A DNA stretch of 64,000 nt from Shewanella glacialimarina. Lineage in GTDB: Bacteria; Pseudomonadota; Gammaproteobacteria; Enterobacterales; Shewanellaceae. The notes under the pieces are model-generated. The model was not told the DNA's origin. It searched no databases and saw only the letters and a program-made list of their open reading frames with translations. Location: the NCBI RefSeq assembly GCF_020511155.1, contig NZ_CP041216.1, positions 3,844,001 to 3,908,000 of the forward strand, read 5' to 3'. This document shows positions 26,533 through 35,803 of the stretch, in pieces; position 1 is the first letter of the stretch; each line of letters begins with the position of its first letter. Position numbers and translations under genes: made by a program.

Positions 26533-27666
26533 ATGACCAAACGAGCCTTAGTGTTATCTGGTGGCGGTGCTAGAGGTGCTTATCAGGTCGGCGTACTTAA
26601 GGCGATAGCTGATTTACACAACAAAAATGCGCACAACCCTTTCTCAATTATTAGCGGGACGTCATCGGGTGCAATTAATGCCGTAGGTCTGGCGGCTTCT
26701 GCTAACAATTTCCGTCTTGCGGTTAAAAAGGTTGAATATTTTTGGCAACACATCACAGTCGATCGTGTTTATAAAGCGGGAGCATTGGATCTGCTCAAAA
26801 GTGGCGGCACCCTATTATCGTCCATGCTAAATCAAGGCATTGGCATGAATCGTCCGTTGGCTTTTTTAAATAATGATCCCTTAAGAGCCCTACTCGCGCA
26901 CACCATACAATTTAAAAATATACAAAAACGCATTGATGCCGGCTATTTGGATGCTGTGGCCATTAACGCCACAGGATACACATCAGGAGAGTCAGTCAGT
27001 TTTTTCCAAGGTAAATCAGACATCAAAGGCTGGCGCAAAGGCCGCAGAGTGGGAGTGCCTACACGATTAGCAGTACAACATCTTATGGCTTCATCTGCCA
27101 TTCCTACAATATTTCCCGCAGAGAAGGTTAGCCGAGAATATTTTGGCGATGGTGCCTTAAGACAGCTAGCACCACTGAGCCCTGCACTTAAATTTGGCGC
27201 AGATAAAATCTTGGTCATAGGGGTCAGTGGTAACGCGGGAGTCATTCCCAAACGTGAAACCACTACCCATTCGCCTTCCCTTGCACAAATGGTAGGGCAC
27301 TTATTTAATAGCGCGTTTGTCGATAGCTTAGAGCATGATGTAGATATCATGCTAAGGATGAACGATCTGATTCGGATCACTAAAAATCAAGTAGCCTATA
27401 CTGAACAAGGTGAAGTCAGAGCAGTTAATTTATTAGCGCTAAATCCTAGGGTGGAATTCGATAAAGTCGCCGCTAAGCACGTGCATACCATGCCATTTGC
27501 CATGCGATCCTTGATGAAAACCACAGGCGCGACGGGTAAGGGAGGCGGCGCTAGTTTTGCCAGTTACTTGCTGTTTGAACCCGGATTTTGTAGCGAACTG
27601 ATTAGCAAAGGCTATCAGGATGCTATGGAAGAAGAAGCCGCTATTAGAGAGTTTTTTCTTGATTAA
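26533..27666 (+). CDS. Patatin-like phospholipase
   Basis: A 377-residue lipid acyl hydrolase with a Ser-Asp dyad. The oxyanion motif VLSGGGARGAYQVGVL is at the N-terminus. The nucleophile elbow IISGTSSGAINAVGL carries the catalytic serine in GxSxG, and the aspartate is in EYFGDGALRQLAPLSPAL. No signal peptide is visible, so it is cytoplasmic or peripheral at the inner membrane unless exported by other means. The length fits the bacterial family (RssA-like but longer). AAGAG precedes the ATG at normal distance. It stands alone. Confidence 0.92.
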   Translation: MTKRALVLSGGGARGAYQVGVLKAIADLHNKNAHNPFSIISGTSSGAINAVGLAASANNFRLAVKKVEYFWQHITVDRVYKAGALDLLKSGGTLLSSMLNQGIGMNRPLAFLNNDPLRALLAHTIQFKNIQKRIDAGYLDAVAINATGYTSGESVSFFQGKSDIKGWRKGRRVGVPTRLAVQHLMASSAIPTIFPAEKVSREYFGDGALRQLAPLSPALKFGADKILVIGVSGNAGVIPKRETTTHSPSLAQMVGHLFNSAFVDSLEHDVDIMLRMNDLIRITKNQVAYTEQGEVRAVNLLALNPRVEFDKVAAKHVHTMPFAMRSLMKTTGATGKGGGASFASYLLFEPGFCSELISKGYQDAMEEEAAIREFFLD

Positions 27667-27721
27667 CAGCCCAACTAATTAAAATCACCCGACCATTAAT
27701 GTAAAAAAACCATGATTGAGA

Positions 27722-28600
27722 TTATTCCTCGGCATACCGATTAGCACCGATCTTTTGTTGATGCTTGTTGAGTAATTTAGCCAATTCGCCACTGCTTTCC
27801 ATTTTACGCACTGAGGCATTAAAAAGGCTAAGGATCATGTCTTGATGTAATGACTTTCTTGATACCAGCATATGAAAACTTTCTTTTACATTGTTGGGTG
27901 TTGGCCTAGACACCAAGTCTGGCGGCATAAGGTCATGTTGTTTCAGGGCTAAGGTGCCATAAAATGACTCCTTACGGTCAAGAAAGAATTTACAGCGATT
28001 TTTCTTGAGCATGTCTGACAAATGGCTCATGTAGGGAGTCTCTATTAGGCCTAAGTGTGGCGGCCAGCCAAACTGTACATAATTAAAGCCCTTTATTCCA
28101 CATACCTGACCGTACTTCGACAGGTCTTCCAATTTTTCAATGATAGGTTCTGAGATAAAGCTACTTTTAAGGTAAAAGTAGCTTGGCGTGAGATAATAAT
28201 AGGCTTCGGAGGCACGAAAATCGATTTCTCGTTTGGCATTGAGCGATGCACTCATGGCTGCATCAATCGAACCATTACGCAAAGAATGCAAGCATCGCAC
28301 CCAAGGACGTACCTGAATTTCATATTCAAAAGCTGTTGAGGAAAAAACTAAAGCCAATAATTCAATGTCATAACCATCACTTACAGCAGTAGGTTTACCA
28401 TTTTCTCGAATAAAATAATTAAAAGGTGGAAATTCAGTATCTTCTATACAAAATTTTAATACCGTAGATGATTGTGATTTTGTTTGCTTAGCCAATACTG
28501 TTGGGGTCGAAAATAAGCTTAATAAACAAACGACTGACAATACCAACAATAATCGTGCTAGCAATCCTTTGACCAAATGAAAAAATAATAAAAGCTGCAT
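27722..28600 (-). CDS. Periplasmic solute-binding protein, family 3 (orphan)
   Basis: A 292-residue exported protein. The N-terminal hydrophobic region (LLARLLLVLSVVCLLSLF, cleavage near VLA-KQ) is a signal peptide. The mature part matches SBP_bac_3: LKFCIEDTEFPPFNYF opens the first lobe, VSDGYDIELLALVFSS follows, and GSIDAAMSASLNAKREIDFRASEAYYY is the typical hinge region. No ABC permease or ATPase is nearby, so it may work as an orphan sensor or with a distant transporter. Such orphans are common in Shewanella and Vibrio. Ligand unknown. Confidence 0.83.
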   Translation of the reverse strand: MQLLLFFHLVKGLLARLLLVLSVVCLLSLFSTPTVLAKQTKSQSSTVLKFCIEDTEFPPFNYFIRENGKPTAVSDGYDIELLALVFSSTAFEYEIQVRPWVRCLHSLRNGSIDAAMSASLNAKREIDFRASEAYYYLTPSYFYLKSSFISEPIIEKLEDLSKYGQVCGIKGFNYVQFGWPPHLGLIETPYMSHLSDMLKKNRCKFFLDRKESFYGTLALKQHDLMPPDLVSRPTPNNVKESFHMLVSRKSLHQDMILSLFNASVRKMESSGELAKLLNKHQQKIGANRYAEE

Positions 28601-28812
28601 ATCACCTCGGTGCGGGTAAAACGCTAAATATCCTTATTCTGCTTAAAGTATAGCGCCTGAAATCAATTACCATTATTAGCAATAGTCACTAAAGCATAGT
28701 TGAGTATTTAATATTTATCCTACAAAGTTGGTGGTATATCCAGTACTGCTTTCTTCCTCGTTCTGCTCGCTAAATGCCAATCACACTCACCATAAAATGG
28801 AAAATTTGGCAC

Positions 28813-28824
28813 TACCAATTGGTA
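28813..28824. promoter_or_regulatory. Palindrome TACCAATTGGTA, possible operator
   Basis: A perfect 12-bp palindrome lies in the intergenic region 110 bases upstream of the small ORF at 28934. A TTGGCA hexamer begins just before it. It may be a repressor site for the small transcription unit; this is inference. Confidence 0.35.
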
Positions 28825-28933
28825 ATATTAATCATCTATAGTATCGGCCATCTTCAAAGCAACACCGCCTGAAGAATCTAAGCACATAAATTTAAATCAA
28901 TTTAATACCAAAACAATCGGTTTAGGGGTAGCA

Positions 28934-29038
28934 ATGTTTAACACTAAAACTCCGTTAAGAGGCTTGTTGGAATGCAACCAAAGTGACCAAGGACGGCATA
29001 TCGATGCTGCCGCAGAACATGTTAAATCGCTAAACTGA
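28934..29038 (+). CDS. Possible 34-residue small protein, unknown
   Basis: A short ORF in the 440-base gap between two minus-strand genes. ATG 28934 is preceded by AGGGG six bases upstream, a good ribosome site. The product starts MFNTKTPLRGLLECNQ and ends AAAEHVKSLN, with no signal peptide or membrane helix. A hairpin with five T follows the stop at once (29043-29065), so the ORF has a ribosome site and a terminator of its own. I do not recognise the protein. It could also be a fragment of a lost gene or part of a small RNA. Confidence 0.4.
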   Translation: MFNTKTPLRGLLECNQSDQGRHIDAAAEHVKSLN

Positions 29039-29042
29039 CTCA

Positions 29043-29065
29043 GTTCACATTAGATGTGACTTTTT
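29043..29065 (+). terminator. Hairpin with T run after the small ORF
   Basis: A stem of eight pairs with one bulged T (AGT-T-CACAT / ATGTG-ACT) and a TAG loop is followed by TTTTT on the plus strand. It overlaps the 3' end of the convergent serine hydrolase gene. Confidence 0.6.
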
Positions 29066-30217
29066 GGTGAGCAATAAATTGCTCCGAATGGCTTGGCGTA
29101 TCTGGGTGTGAAGTTCAAAAACGCGGCTAAGATCATTTAGATTTAAGGATAGGTTTTCTAACATAACCAGATCAAAATTGAATTCAGGGTAATGAAGTGA
29201 CATAGACATATATCCAGGTAAGTAGCCTGTATGGCTGTATTCTGTGATGCCATCTTCTGTATTGATTCTAAGCCCATAGCCATAACTCATATTCGGCCAT
29301 AAAAATTTAATACGGGTATGAGAGCGTGTCATAAGATCATAGCTTTTAGGGCTGATAAGCTTTCCTGAGTGTAATTGATGCTGAAATTCGGCAAACGCAG
29401 CTGCAGATGCAATCAATCCTCCAGCGGGAAGTAATGATGCGTCAATAACCAGATTTGCAGGCGCAATAACATCCGATTCATTCAAGCCTATAGCCAGCGA
29501 AGCCAGGTTTTGTCGAATGGTTTCAATACTGCCTACTTGCGCATAAAGTCCGTTGAGCTTGTTAACCTGTGAAAATTGAGCAATCTGCATAGCAAATGAT
29601 TGTTGATTTACCTTTTCGAGCAGTTGACCTAAAAGCGCATAACCAAAGTTGGAATATTCAAATTGGCTCCCTGGCTCAAATCGATTGGGCTTGCCGAGTT
29701 CATCCACTCCCGATGTGTGGCTAAGCAGATGGTGTATGGTAATTCTTTCATCATATTGGTTGGGAAGAAATGAAGATGCACTTTTATCGGAATTCGTCTC
29801 AATGCCATGTTGAAGCTTTCTTTTATCCAGTGTTACATGGTCAAAAAGATAACGATTAAGTGAGTGATTTAAGCCGAGCTTGCCAGCATCAACAGCTTGT
29901 AATACCAAAGTTGCGGTGATTTGTTTAGAGAGTGATGCCATGACGAAGCTTGACGCTTGATGAATGCCCTCGCCTTTTTGCAGTTCGAGAAGTGGTATGC
30001 CATTTTCGATTAACATGACGCTGCCACTAAATGGCTGCAATGAATCATTTATAGCGGCTTGGATTAAGATATTGATATCTTGTGGTTTTGGTACTGTTTT
30101 AATGCTTGCATCTTTAGAAAGATTATCGCCTTGTAACAAGGAGGTATTGCTATAGCTGTAACCACTTAGTAATAACAAAACACTGAACAGAATTGTAGCG
30201 ACTGCGCGAAGATTCAT
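29045..30217 (-). CDS. Class-C beta-lactamase-fold serine hydrolase
   Basis: A 390-residue exported enzyme of the penicillin-binding/esterase family (PF00144). A signal peptide (VATILFSVLLLLSGYSYS) is followed by the three active-site motifs. SxxK is SLSK in FVMASLSKQITATL. YxN is EYSNFGYALLG. The third motif, usually KTG or HTG, is HTG in EYSHTGYLPGYMS. The family includes esterases and D-amino peptidases, and most members are not true beta-lactamases, so resistance should not be inferred. AAGGA precedes the ATG. It is monocistronic. Confidence 0.88.
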   Translation of the reverse strand: MNLRAVATILFSVLLLLSGYSYSNTSLLQGDNLSKDASIKTVPKPQDINILIQAAINDSLQPFSGSVMLIENGIPLLELQKGEGIHQASSFVMASLSKQITATLVLQAVDAGKLGLNHSLNRYLFDHVTLDKRKLQHGIETNSDKSASSFLPNQYDERITIHHLLSHTSGVDELGKPNRFEPGSQFEYSNFGYALLGQLLEKVNQQSFAMQIAQFSQVNKLNGLYAQVGSIETIRQNLASLAIGLNESDVIAPANLVIDASLLPAGGLIASAAAFAEFQHQLHSGKLISPKSYDLMTRSHTRIKFLWPNMSYGYGLRINTEDGITEYSHTGYLPGYMSMSLHYPEFNFDLVMLENLSLNLNDLSRVFELHTQIRQAIRSNLLLTKKSHLM

Positions 30218-30312
30218 GGGTTATCCTTAACTTTAATAGCAATAATGAATTTATTTTCTAAGGGTGCAAGCTTTGCACAACCTAGTTGCACGAATAACAA
30301 ACCGCACACGCT

Positions 30313-30342
30313 AAAAAGGACTGAATAATTTCAGTCCTTTTT
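30313..30342 (-). terminator. Intrinsic terminator of katB
   Basis: The stem AAAGGACTGAA/TTCAGTCCTTT is flanked by A and T runs. It lies about 45 bases after the katB stop and is probably bidirectional. Confidence 0.9.
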
Positions 30343-30385
30343 ATGTACCAATATAAATGCGATCAGCACTAACTTAACGGGTTTG

Positions 30386-31849
30386 CTATAAGCCTAATGC
30401 CTTTGCAATGCGCTGGCCATAATTATCATCTGCTTGGCTAAAATGTGCGACCATTTTTTGCTGCACATCTAGGCTTGCTTGAATAAGCGATCCGCTAATG
30501 GTGTTAATTAAGCGCTGCTTTTCATCCGCTGAGAACATGCGATACAAGTTACCCGCCTGGCTAAAGTCATCTTGATTGTAACGACTATAACGTGCTGCTT
30601 CTCCGTCTAAACGCAGTGGTGGCTCAGCAAAATTAGTCACTTCCTGCAATGGTGTTGTCGAGGTGTTCGGACCATAGTTAGCGCTCGCATCACCACCGGT
30701 TTGACTACCATTAAATGGACATTGAGTTCCCGCCATTGCCCCACCACGTTGATGATGGTTGGCTTTAGCTGCATGCGGACAGTTAACCGGTAACTGATTA
30801 TAGTTTGCCCCTATGCGATAACGTTGGGCATCGGCATAGGCAAACAAGCGCGCTTGCAACATCTTATCTGGCGATGCGCCGACTCCAGGCACTAAGTTAC
30901 TTGGCGATAGCGCCACTTGTTCCACTTCGGCAAAGTAGTTTTCTGGCATGCGGTTCAGCTCAAGTTCACCTATTTCAATCAATGGATAATCAGAGTGCGG
31001 CCATACTTTGGTTAAATCGAACGGATTAATAGCATAAGTATTGGCTTCAGCCTCTGGCATAATTTGCACATTAACCGTCCATTTGGGGAAGTTTTTGTCA
31101 GCGAGTGCGGCAACCATGTCACGTTGTGAAGAGTCAGGATCAATTCCCTTTAGCTTATCTGCTTGCTCATTGGTTAAATTAACTACTCCTTGTTGAGACT
31201 TGAAGTGAAACTTAACCCAAAAGCGCTCACCTTTGGCATTCCAAAGTGAAAATGTGTGTGATCCATAGCCGTGCATTTGACGATAATTTGCAGGAATGCC
31301 TCGATCAGACATTAATATGGTGACTTGATGCATAGCTTCTGGGTTGTGCGCCCAAAAATCCCACATGGCTTGTGGATCTTTTAGGTTAGTTTGTGGGTGA
31401 CGTTTTTGAGTATGGATAAAATCTGGAAACTTAATACCATCACGTAAAAAGAATGTCGGGGTATTATTACCCACAATGTCATGATTACCGCGAGCGGTAT
31501 AAAAACGTAATCCAAAACCGCGAGGATCACGTTCTGCATCTGCTGATCCCATTTCGCCACCTACGGTAGAGAAGCGCACAAAAGTTTCTGTTTGCTTACC
31601 CACACCGTTAAAATGATCTGCTATGGTGTAGTCACTTAAATCTTTAGTCAGCGTAAAAACGCCATAAACACCTGTACCTTTAGCATGTACGATACGCTCA
31701 GGAATACGCTCGCGATTAAAGTGCGCCAGCTTTTCAATCAAATGCCAATCTTGCAGTAAAAGAGGCCCCCTTTCACCTGCTGAAAGAGAGTTTTGATCAT
31801 CCGCTATTGGTGCACCATTTTGACTGGTTAAATAATTTACATTGCTCAT
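30386..31849 (-). CDS. katB: Monofunctional heme catalase (KatB type)
   Basis: Converts hydrogen peroxide to water and oxygen. At 487 residues it is a small-subunit (clade 3) catalase. The distal histidine motif is FNRERIPERIVHAKGTGVYG. RDPRGFGLRFYT and the distal asparagine region GNNTPTFFLRDG follow. The proximal heme ligand tyrosine is in RLFAYADAQRYRIG. There is no signal peptide in this copy, so it is cytoplasmic. A short ORF lies 10 bases upstream. Induction by peroxide via OxyR is usual for the family; the leader has a partial match to an OxyR half site only. Confidence 0.96.
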   Translation of the reverse strand: MSNVNYLTSQNGAPIADDQNSLSAGERGPLLLQDWHLIEKLAHFNRERIPERIVHAKGTGVYGVFTLTKDLSDYTIADHFNGVGKQTETFVRFSTVGGEMGSADAERDPRGFGLRFYTARGNHDIVGNNTPTFFLRDGIKFPDFIHTQKRHPQTNLKDPQAMWDFWAHNPEAMHQVTILMSDRGIPANYRQMHGYGSHTFSLWNAKGERFWVKFHFKSQQGVVNLTNEQADKLKGIDPDSSQRDMVAALADKNFPKWTVNVQIMPEAEANTYAINPFDLTKVWPHSDYPLIEIGELELNRMPENYFAEVEQVALSPSNLVPGVGASPDKMLQARLFAYADAQRYRIGANYNQLPVNCPHAAKANHHQRGGAMAGTQCPFNGSQTGGDASANYGPNTSTTPLQEVTNFAEPPLRLDGEAARYSRYNQDDFSQAGNLYRMFSADEKQRLINTISGSLIQASLDVQQKMVAHFSQADDNYGQRIAKALGL

Positions 31850-31859
31850 TTATATTCCC

Positions 31860-31910
31860 CTAATTACTTTCAAGTAACCACTGTTCGATTAAGTCGTAAA
31901 CGGTTGCCAT
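31860..31910 (-). CDS. Possible 16-residue leader peptide of katB
   Basis: A minimal ORF MATVYDLIEQWLLESN, with GAGGGAA upstream at normal spacing. Its stop is 10 bases before the katB start, and the katB ribosome site (AGGGG) overlaps the end of the ORF. This layout fits a translated leader that feeds ribosomes into katB. No homologue is known to me, so it could be chance. Confidence 0.4.
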   Translation of the reverse strand: MATVYDLIEQWLLESN

Positions 31911-32051
31911 TGTGTTTCCCTCGGCTGTCGTTATCGTATAAAGCGATAATATAGAATAATAGTAAACAATAAAAACGATTAAAATAGATAGTAACAATCG
32001 ATTATGATAATCAGGAGAGTATATAAGAAAGTAAGAACCGATTAAAAATGC

Positions 32052-32077
32052 AATAAAAAGCCGAAGCATGCTTCGGC
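32052..32077 (-). terminator. Intrinsic terminator of the small YgjV-like gene
   Basis: The stem GCCGAAG/CTTCGGC with a CATG loop (32060-32077) is followed on the minus strand by TTTTTATT. Confidence 0.9.
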
Positions 32078-32097
32078 GTTGTCGCAAAATAACAAGG

Positions 32098-32346
32098 TTA
32101 TTCTGAAGATGGTTCCGCTGCAGGCTCGCGATACAATTTTACTAAATAATAAGCATCAATTAACACAATGAAAAAATTCACTAACGCGACTGGAATAGCA
32201 TCAATCGCTAAACCATAGGCAACAAATAACGCTGCGCCGACTAAGTTCCACCAGCGAAGTTTTTTTATATTCGCCATCATTAAGGATATCGCCACCACTA
32301 CCGAAGCAAGATACCCCACCCATTCCCAAACTGTTGCTGTATCCAT
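32098..32346 (-). CDS. Small YgjV-like inner membrane protein
   Basis: An 82-residue protein with three hydrophobic helices: WVGYLASVVVAISLMM, WWNLVGAALFVAYGL and VALVNFFIVLIDAYYL. The end is polar with RE and EP residues. The pattern, with conserved Trp pair and VNFFI, matches short members of the Imp-YgjV family (PF10688). Function unknown. It is monocistronic, with its own terminator. Confidence 0.65.
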   Translation of the reverse strand: MDTATVWEWVGYLASVVVAISLMMANIKKLRWWNLVGAALFVAYGLAIDAIPVALVNFFIVLIDAYYLVKLYREPAAEPSSE

Positions 32347-32455
32347 ATTTATTCCCCTATCACGCTGTTTTATTGAGTATAGTCTGGGTCTGTGGATCTT
32401 CCATGCTAAAATTCATCTCAACATACCTATAGATTTTAGCTCAATATGATGAGGT

Positions 32456-32893
32456 CTAACGTTCAACAACCGCAGCTGTCATCCGTGAGATACAACATAA
32501 ATCATTAGCACTGTTATGGATTAAAATTTCCCACACTGAACTACGTTTGCCTATATGAACTGGCTTTGCTGTGGCAGTTAATGTGCCATTGCGAGAGGCT
32601 TTTAAATGGTTTGCGTTAATTTCCTGGCCAACACAATAGAACTTGGTGAAATCAACAACAAAGTTTGCTGCATAACTGGCAACGGTTTCAGCAAGCGCGA
32701 TGTTTGCACCACCATGCACTATACCAAGTGGGTTGTGTACACTAGGGTCGGCGGGCATAGTGGCCTTAAGATAGTCATCACCAATTTCGGTAATTTTAAT
32801 CCCTAGGGTTTGCATCAGTGTGCCTTTGCCATTCATCCCTGCATCTAAGCGCTCGCAATCTGCAAGTGTTACTTCTCTAAACCAAATACTCAT
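32456..32893 (-). CDS. menI: Hotdog-fold acyl-CoA thioesterase, MenI/YdiI-like
   Basis: A 145-residue enzyme of the PaaI/YdiI group. The motif GIVHGGANIALAETVASYA holds the active-site acid (the E of AET) and the HGG oxyanion element. VGQEINANHLKASRNGTLTATAKPVHIGKRSSVWEI aligns closely in pattern with E. coli YdiI, which releases 1,4-dihydroxy-2-naphthoate from CoA in menaquinone synthesis. Shewanella depends on menaquinone, so this role is plausible. I chose ATG 32893 rather than 32902 for better spacing to GGA. It is a single gene. Confidence 0.82.
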   Translation of the reverse strand: MSIWFREVTLADCERLDAGMNGKGTLMQTLGIKITEIGDDYLKATMPADPSVHNPLGIVHGGANIALAETVASYAANFVVDFTKFYCVGQEINANHLKASRNGTLTATAKPVHIGKRSSVWEILIHNSANDLCCISRMTAAVVER

Positions 32894-33004
32894 TGAATAC
32901 ATCCAGTTAACAATTGTTTTTCCAGTGTACTGTGAGATGGTATCAGAAGAAATAATTAACTGGTAAATTGCGCTTTATAATTCATATACTGTATTACTCG
33001 CAAT

Positions 33005-33028
33005 AAAAAAGGGAGCAGAAATGCTCCC
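33005..33028 (-). terminator. Intrinsic terminator of the S8 protease gene
   Basis: The stem GGGAGCA/TGCTCCC is followed on the minus strand by TTTTTT. It lies about 45 bases after the stop. Confidence 0.9.
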
Positions 33029-33072
33029 TAATTATCTTTTACATTAAGTAAGTTAACTCAATTTTTTATCAC

Positions 33073-35583
33073 TTAAAACTGTGCTACAAAAGAATCTGAA
33101 CACAAGGTGCTCGATGCTTGACAGATTTTGTATGTTACCGAGCTTGCCGTTGTACTGAAACGGTCACGGTAACGCCCATCGTTATCTGTGGTAGTAATCA
33201 TCTCATCATCACGATACACATCGACAGTTCCACCAACAGCCCCGTCCCAACTCAGGTCAACAAGTGCACTACCACGGCGTGAGACTAATACCCGAGAAAC
33301 ATAGGCTTCAATACTGTGTGCAAACACTTCGACATCCATCATGGTGGCGTTAGTATTTCCTTCAGCATCAGTTACCGTCAAGCTCACTGTGTAAACACCT
33401 GCTGCGGCATAGCTGTACACAGGATTTGCATCAGCTGAGATTGAACCGTCACCAAAGTCCCAGGAATAGGTAGTTATGTCATTATTGGCATCTGAACTCG
33501 TGTCAGTAAAGCTGACATTTAATCCATCAATCACATATTCAAATCCTGCAACAGGGGCAGCTGGAGCTGAGTCACCTAAACCCGAAATGGTGAGCCCCCA
33601 ACTATTCAGTGTCCCCGTATCTGCGCCAACATTATCAGACACAGATAATGTCCAATCGCCCATGGCCATTTCACCGTTAAATGCACTTAAATCCCATGAT
33701 TTAACAATATTATCAGCACTGCCGCCATCACGATTATGCAGAACAGCTTCAGTCCCGTTGGGCGATGTTAAAGTAACAATTAAATCGCCTATCCAAGTAT
33801 GAGAGATATCAACATTTGCCGCTAATCCAAAAACTGCAATATCATCAGCAACATTAATTGTGCTACTAATACCTACGGCATTGTTATCAGGAATATCCAC
33901 TGGAGAATTATTGCTATAAGGGAAATCACTCAGCCCTTGTGGATAAACGGCTAGTGCTACTGATTTGGTTTTAACAGTTGCACCATCATCTCCTGTTACC
34001 GTAATAACGTAATCACCCCAGGCTGCATTTGCTTCAGTTACTACATCAACAGTAAAGTCATCACCAGCACCAACTGATGCGCTTGATAAGCTCACGCCAT
34101 TTAAGCTAGGTGATACATCAACCGTCAATGCGACATTGCCATTCCAACCAGCTACGCTGCCTAGACTAAAATCATAACTTACTGCACTGCCCGCCTCCAC
34201 TTCTTGTAATGCGGGTGAGGCAGTAAAGCGATAACCTGGTGCTGGGTTTGCTTGGTCAAGGGCTGATGCCACATTTAAACGCGTACCAGCTACTGTTAGT
34301 CCTGTTAATGACGCATTAGAATCACCCGATGCCATCAGTAACTCTTTCATTTCTTCCGCGCTAAGATCTGGATTAAGTGACCACACCAAAGCCGCCGCAC
34401 CTGTAACATGGGGCGTTGCCATTGATGTACCAGAATAAGTATCATAACTGCCACCAGGTACTGTGGACAAGATAGCCGAACCAGGAGCGCCCATATCAAC
34501 GCTGGTTAAACCCCATTGAGAAAAGCCTGACATATTGTCATTGCGATCAGTACTGGCGATGGCCATTATGGCATCTGAATCGTAACTTGCTGGATAACTA
34601 GGTGTAACATCATTATCGTATGCGTCATTACCCGCTGCTGCTAAGAACAAAATTCCTGCATCACCTGCTGAATCTATAGAATCTTTAAGCGCTTGGCTAA
34701 AGCCACCACCGCCCCATGAATTGTTTGTCGCTTTAACATCGACACCATGGTTTAGCTTGAGATTTGTCATGTAATCAATACAGGCAATTGCGGCTGCAGT
34801 TGTACCTGAACCACTTGCATCTAAGAACTGACAACCAATAATACTAACATCCCAGTTAACGCCAACGACACCTACACCATTGTTACCTTTAGCGCCAATA
34901 GTGCCCGAAACATGTGTACCGTGGCCATTGCCATCCATTGGATCACCAGTATTGGCATTTGCGTTATAGCCGTGAATATCATCAATAACACCATTACCAT
35001 CATCATCGATACCATTACCCGCGATTTCACCAGGATTTACCCACATATTCGCTTGCAAATCAGGATGATTATAATCCACCCCAGTATCAATTACGCCAAC
35101 AACCACATTACGGTCACCCGTTGACGTATTCCAGGCTAACACGGCATCAATATCTGCACCGGCTAATCCACCGGATTGGCCGGTGTTATGTAAGCCCCAA
35201 AGGTCAACAAAACTTGGGTCATCGGGAACACCTATTGCGCGGACAATGTAGTTTGGCTCGGCATATTTAACCGCCGGATGTTTGCTGATCATTTTGATCG
35301 CTTGCTCAACATTAGCACCATTTCTTAGACTTAAACGAGCCAACTTTCCATTCAAAAGGTGACTGAATTTATCATCCACCCCGTCTGCATTGATGTCTTT
35401 AATGGTTGCGCCAACAAGCTTTTGCGCTGACGAACGTTCAAATTTAGTTACATTGTCTTTATACACCACCAAGATGGTATCTTGCTGGTAAGTCACTGCT
35501 TGCTTAGCCATCACTGGCACTGCGGAAGTCATTGCCATTGCAGACGCTATGGCTAATGCAACAGGTGTTATTTTAATCGACAT
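33073..35583 (-). CDS. Secreted subtilisin-like (S8) protease with P and PKD domains
   Basis: An 836-residue extracellular serine protease. A signal peptide (ALAIASAMAMTSAVPVMA) and an I9-type propeptide (about 25-110) precede the catalytic domain (about 125-440). The triad is visible: Asp in VVVGVIDTGVDYNHPDL, His in GNGHGTHVSGTIGA, Ser in YSGTSMATPHVTGAAAL. A linker with beta domains follows. Then come a P/Homo B domain (about 590-690, WIGDLIVTLTSPNGTE), a PKD domain (about 700-780, YSWDFGDGS) and a short FnIII-like end with a cysteine pair. I chose ATG 35583, preceded by AGGA, because an upstream TTG start would bury the signal peptide. The layout suggests type II secretion. It is divergent from the curli genes. 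Confidence 0.93.
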   Translation of the reverse strand: MSIKITPVALAIASAMAMTSAVPVMAKQAVTYQQDTILVVYKDNVTKFERSSAQKLVGATIKDINADGVDDKFSHLLNGKLARLSLRNGANVEQAIKMISKHPAVKYAEPNYIVRAIGVPDDPSFVDLWGLHNTGQSGGLAGADIDAVLAWNTSTGDRNVVVGVIDTGVDYNHPDLQANMWVNPGEIAGNGIDDDGNGVIDDIHGYNANANTGDPMDGNGHGTHVSGTIGAKGNNGVGVVGVNWDVSIIGCQFLDASGSGTTAAAIACIDYMTNLKLNHGVDVKATNNSWGGGGFSQALKDSIDSAGDAGILFLAAAGNDAYDNDVTPSYPASYDSDAIMAIASTDRNDNMSGFSQWGLTSVDMGAPGSAILSTVPGGSYDTYSGTSMATPHVTGAAALVWSLNPDLSAEEMKELLMASGDSNASLTGLTVAGTRLNVASALDQANPAPGYRFTASPALQEVEAGSAVSYDFSLGSVAGWNGNVALTVDVSPSLNGVSLSSASVGAGDDFTVDVVTEANAAWGDYVITVTGDDGATVKTKSVALAVYPQGLSDFPYSNNSPVDIPDNNAVGISSTINVADDIAVFGLAANVDISHTWIGDLIVTLTSPNGTEAVLHNRDGGSADNIVKSWDLSAFNGEMAMGDWTLSVSDNVGADTGTLNSWGLTISGLGDSAPAAPVAGFEYVIDGLNVSFTDTSSDANNDITTYSWDFGDGSISADANPVYSYAAAGVYTVSLTVTDAEGNTNATMMDVEVFAHSIEAYVSRVLVSRRGSALVDLSWDGAVGGTVDVYRDDEMITTTDNDGRYRDRFSTTASSVTYKICQASSTLCSDSFVAQF

Positions 35584-35767
35584 ATACTGGTTTCCTATCA
35601 TCCTTTTTGATTCCAGAACCGGTACTGCTGAATATATCAAAAGAGTGTCTTTTGACTTATCAAGGACATATTCATCCGGCAATTTTATTACCTACAGATT
35701 GTTGCCACAATGTAATAGCTTTGGGAAGAATGACTTAGATAATTACCACTTTACTACTAAGTCACTT

Positions 35768-35778
35768 AACCTAACCCG
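35768..35778 (-). promoter_or_regulatory. CsgD-box-like repeat, copy 1
   Basis: AACCTAACCCG, read on the minus strand as CGGGTTAGGTT, matches 9 of 11 positions of the E. coli CsgD consensus CGGGKGAGNKA. An identical copy begins 36 bases further on. It lies about 220 bases upstream of csgB. Confidence 0.5.
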
Positions 35779-35803
35779 TTAGAATGGGTTTTACGAAAAA
35801 CGC

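Noticed and set aside
29045-30217. Antibiotic resistance beta-lactamase
   Set aside because: The SxxK, YxN and HTG motifs fit the wider serine hydrolase family; nothing shows true AmpC features.
31960-32010. Complete OxyR site upstream of katB
   Set aside because: Only one ATCG-N7-CTAT half fits; the second pair does not keep the required bases or spacing.
31860-32087. A 75-residue membrane protein reading through the katB leader
   Set aside because: Most of it runs through an AT-rich promoter-like region and begins inside a terminator hairpin; only the last 16 codons have a good ribosome site.
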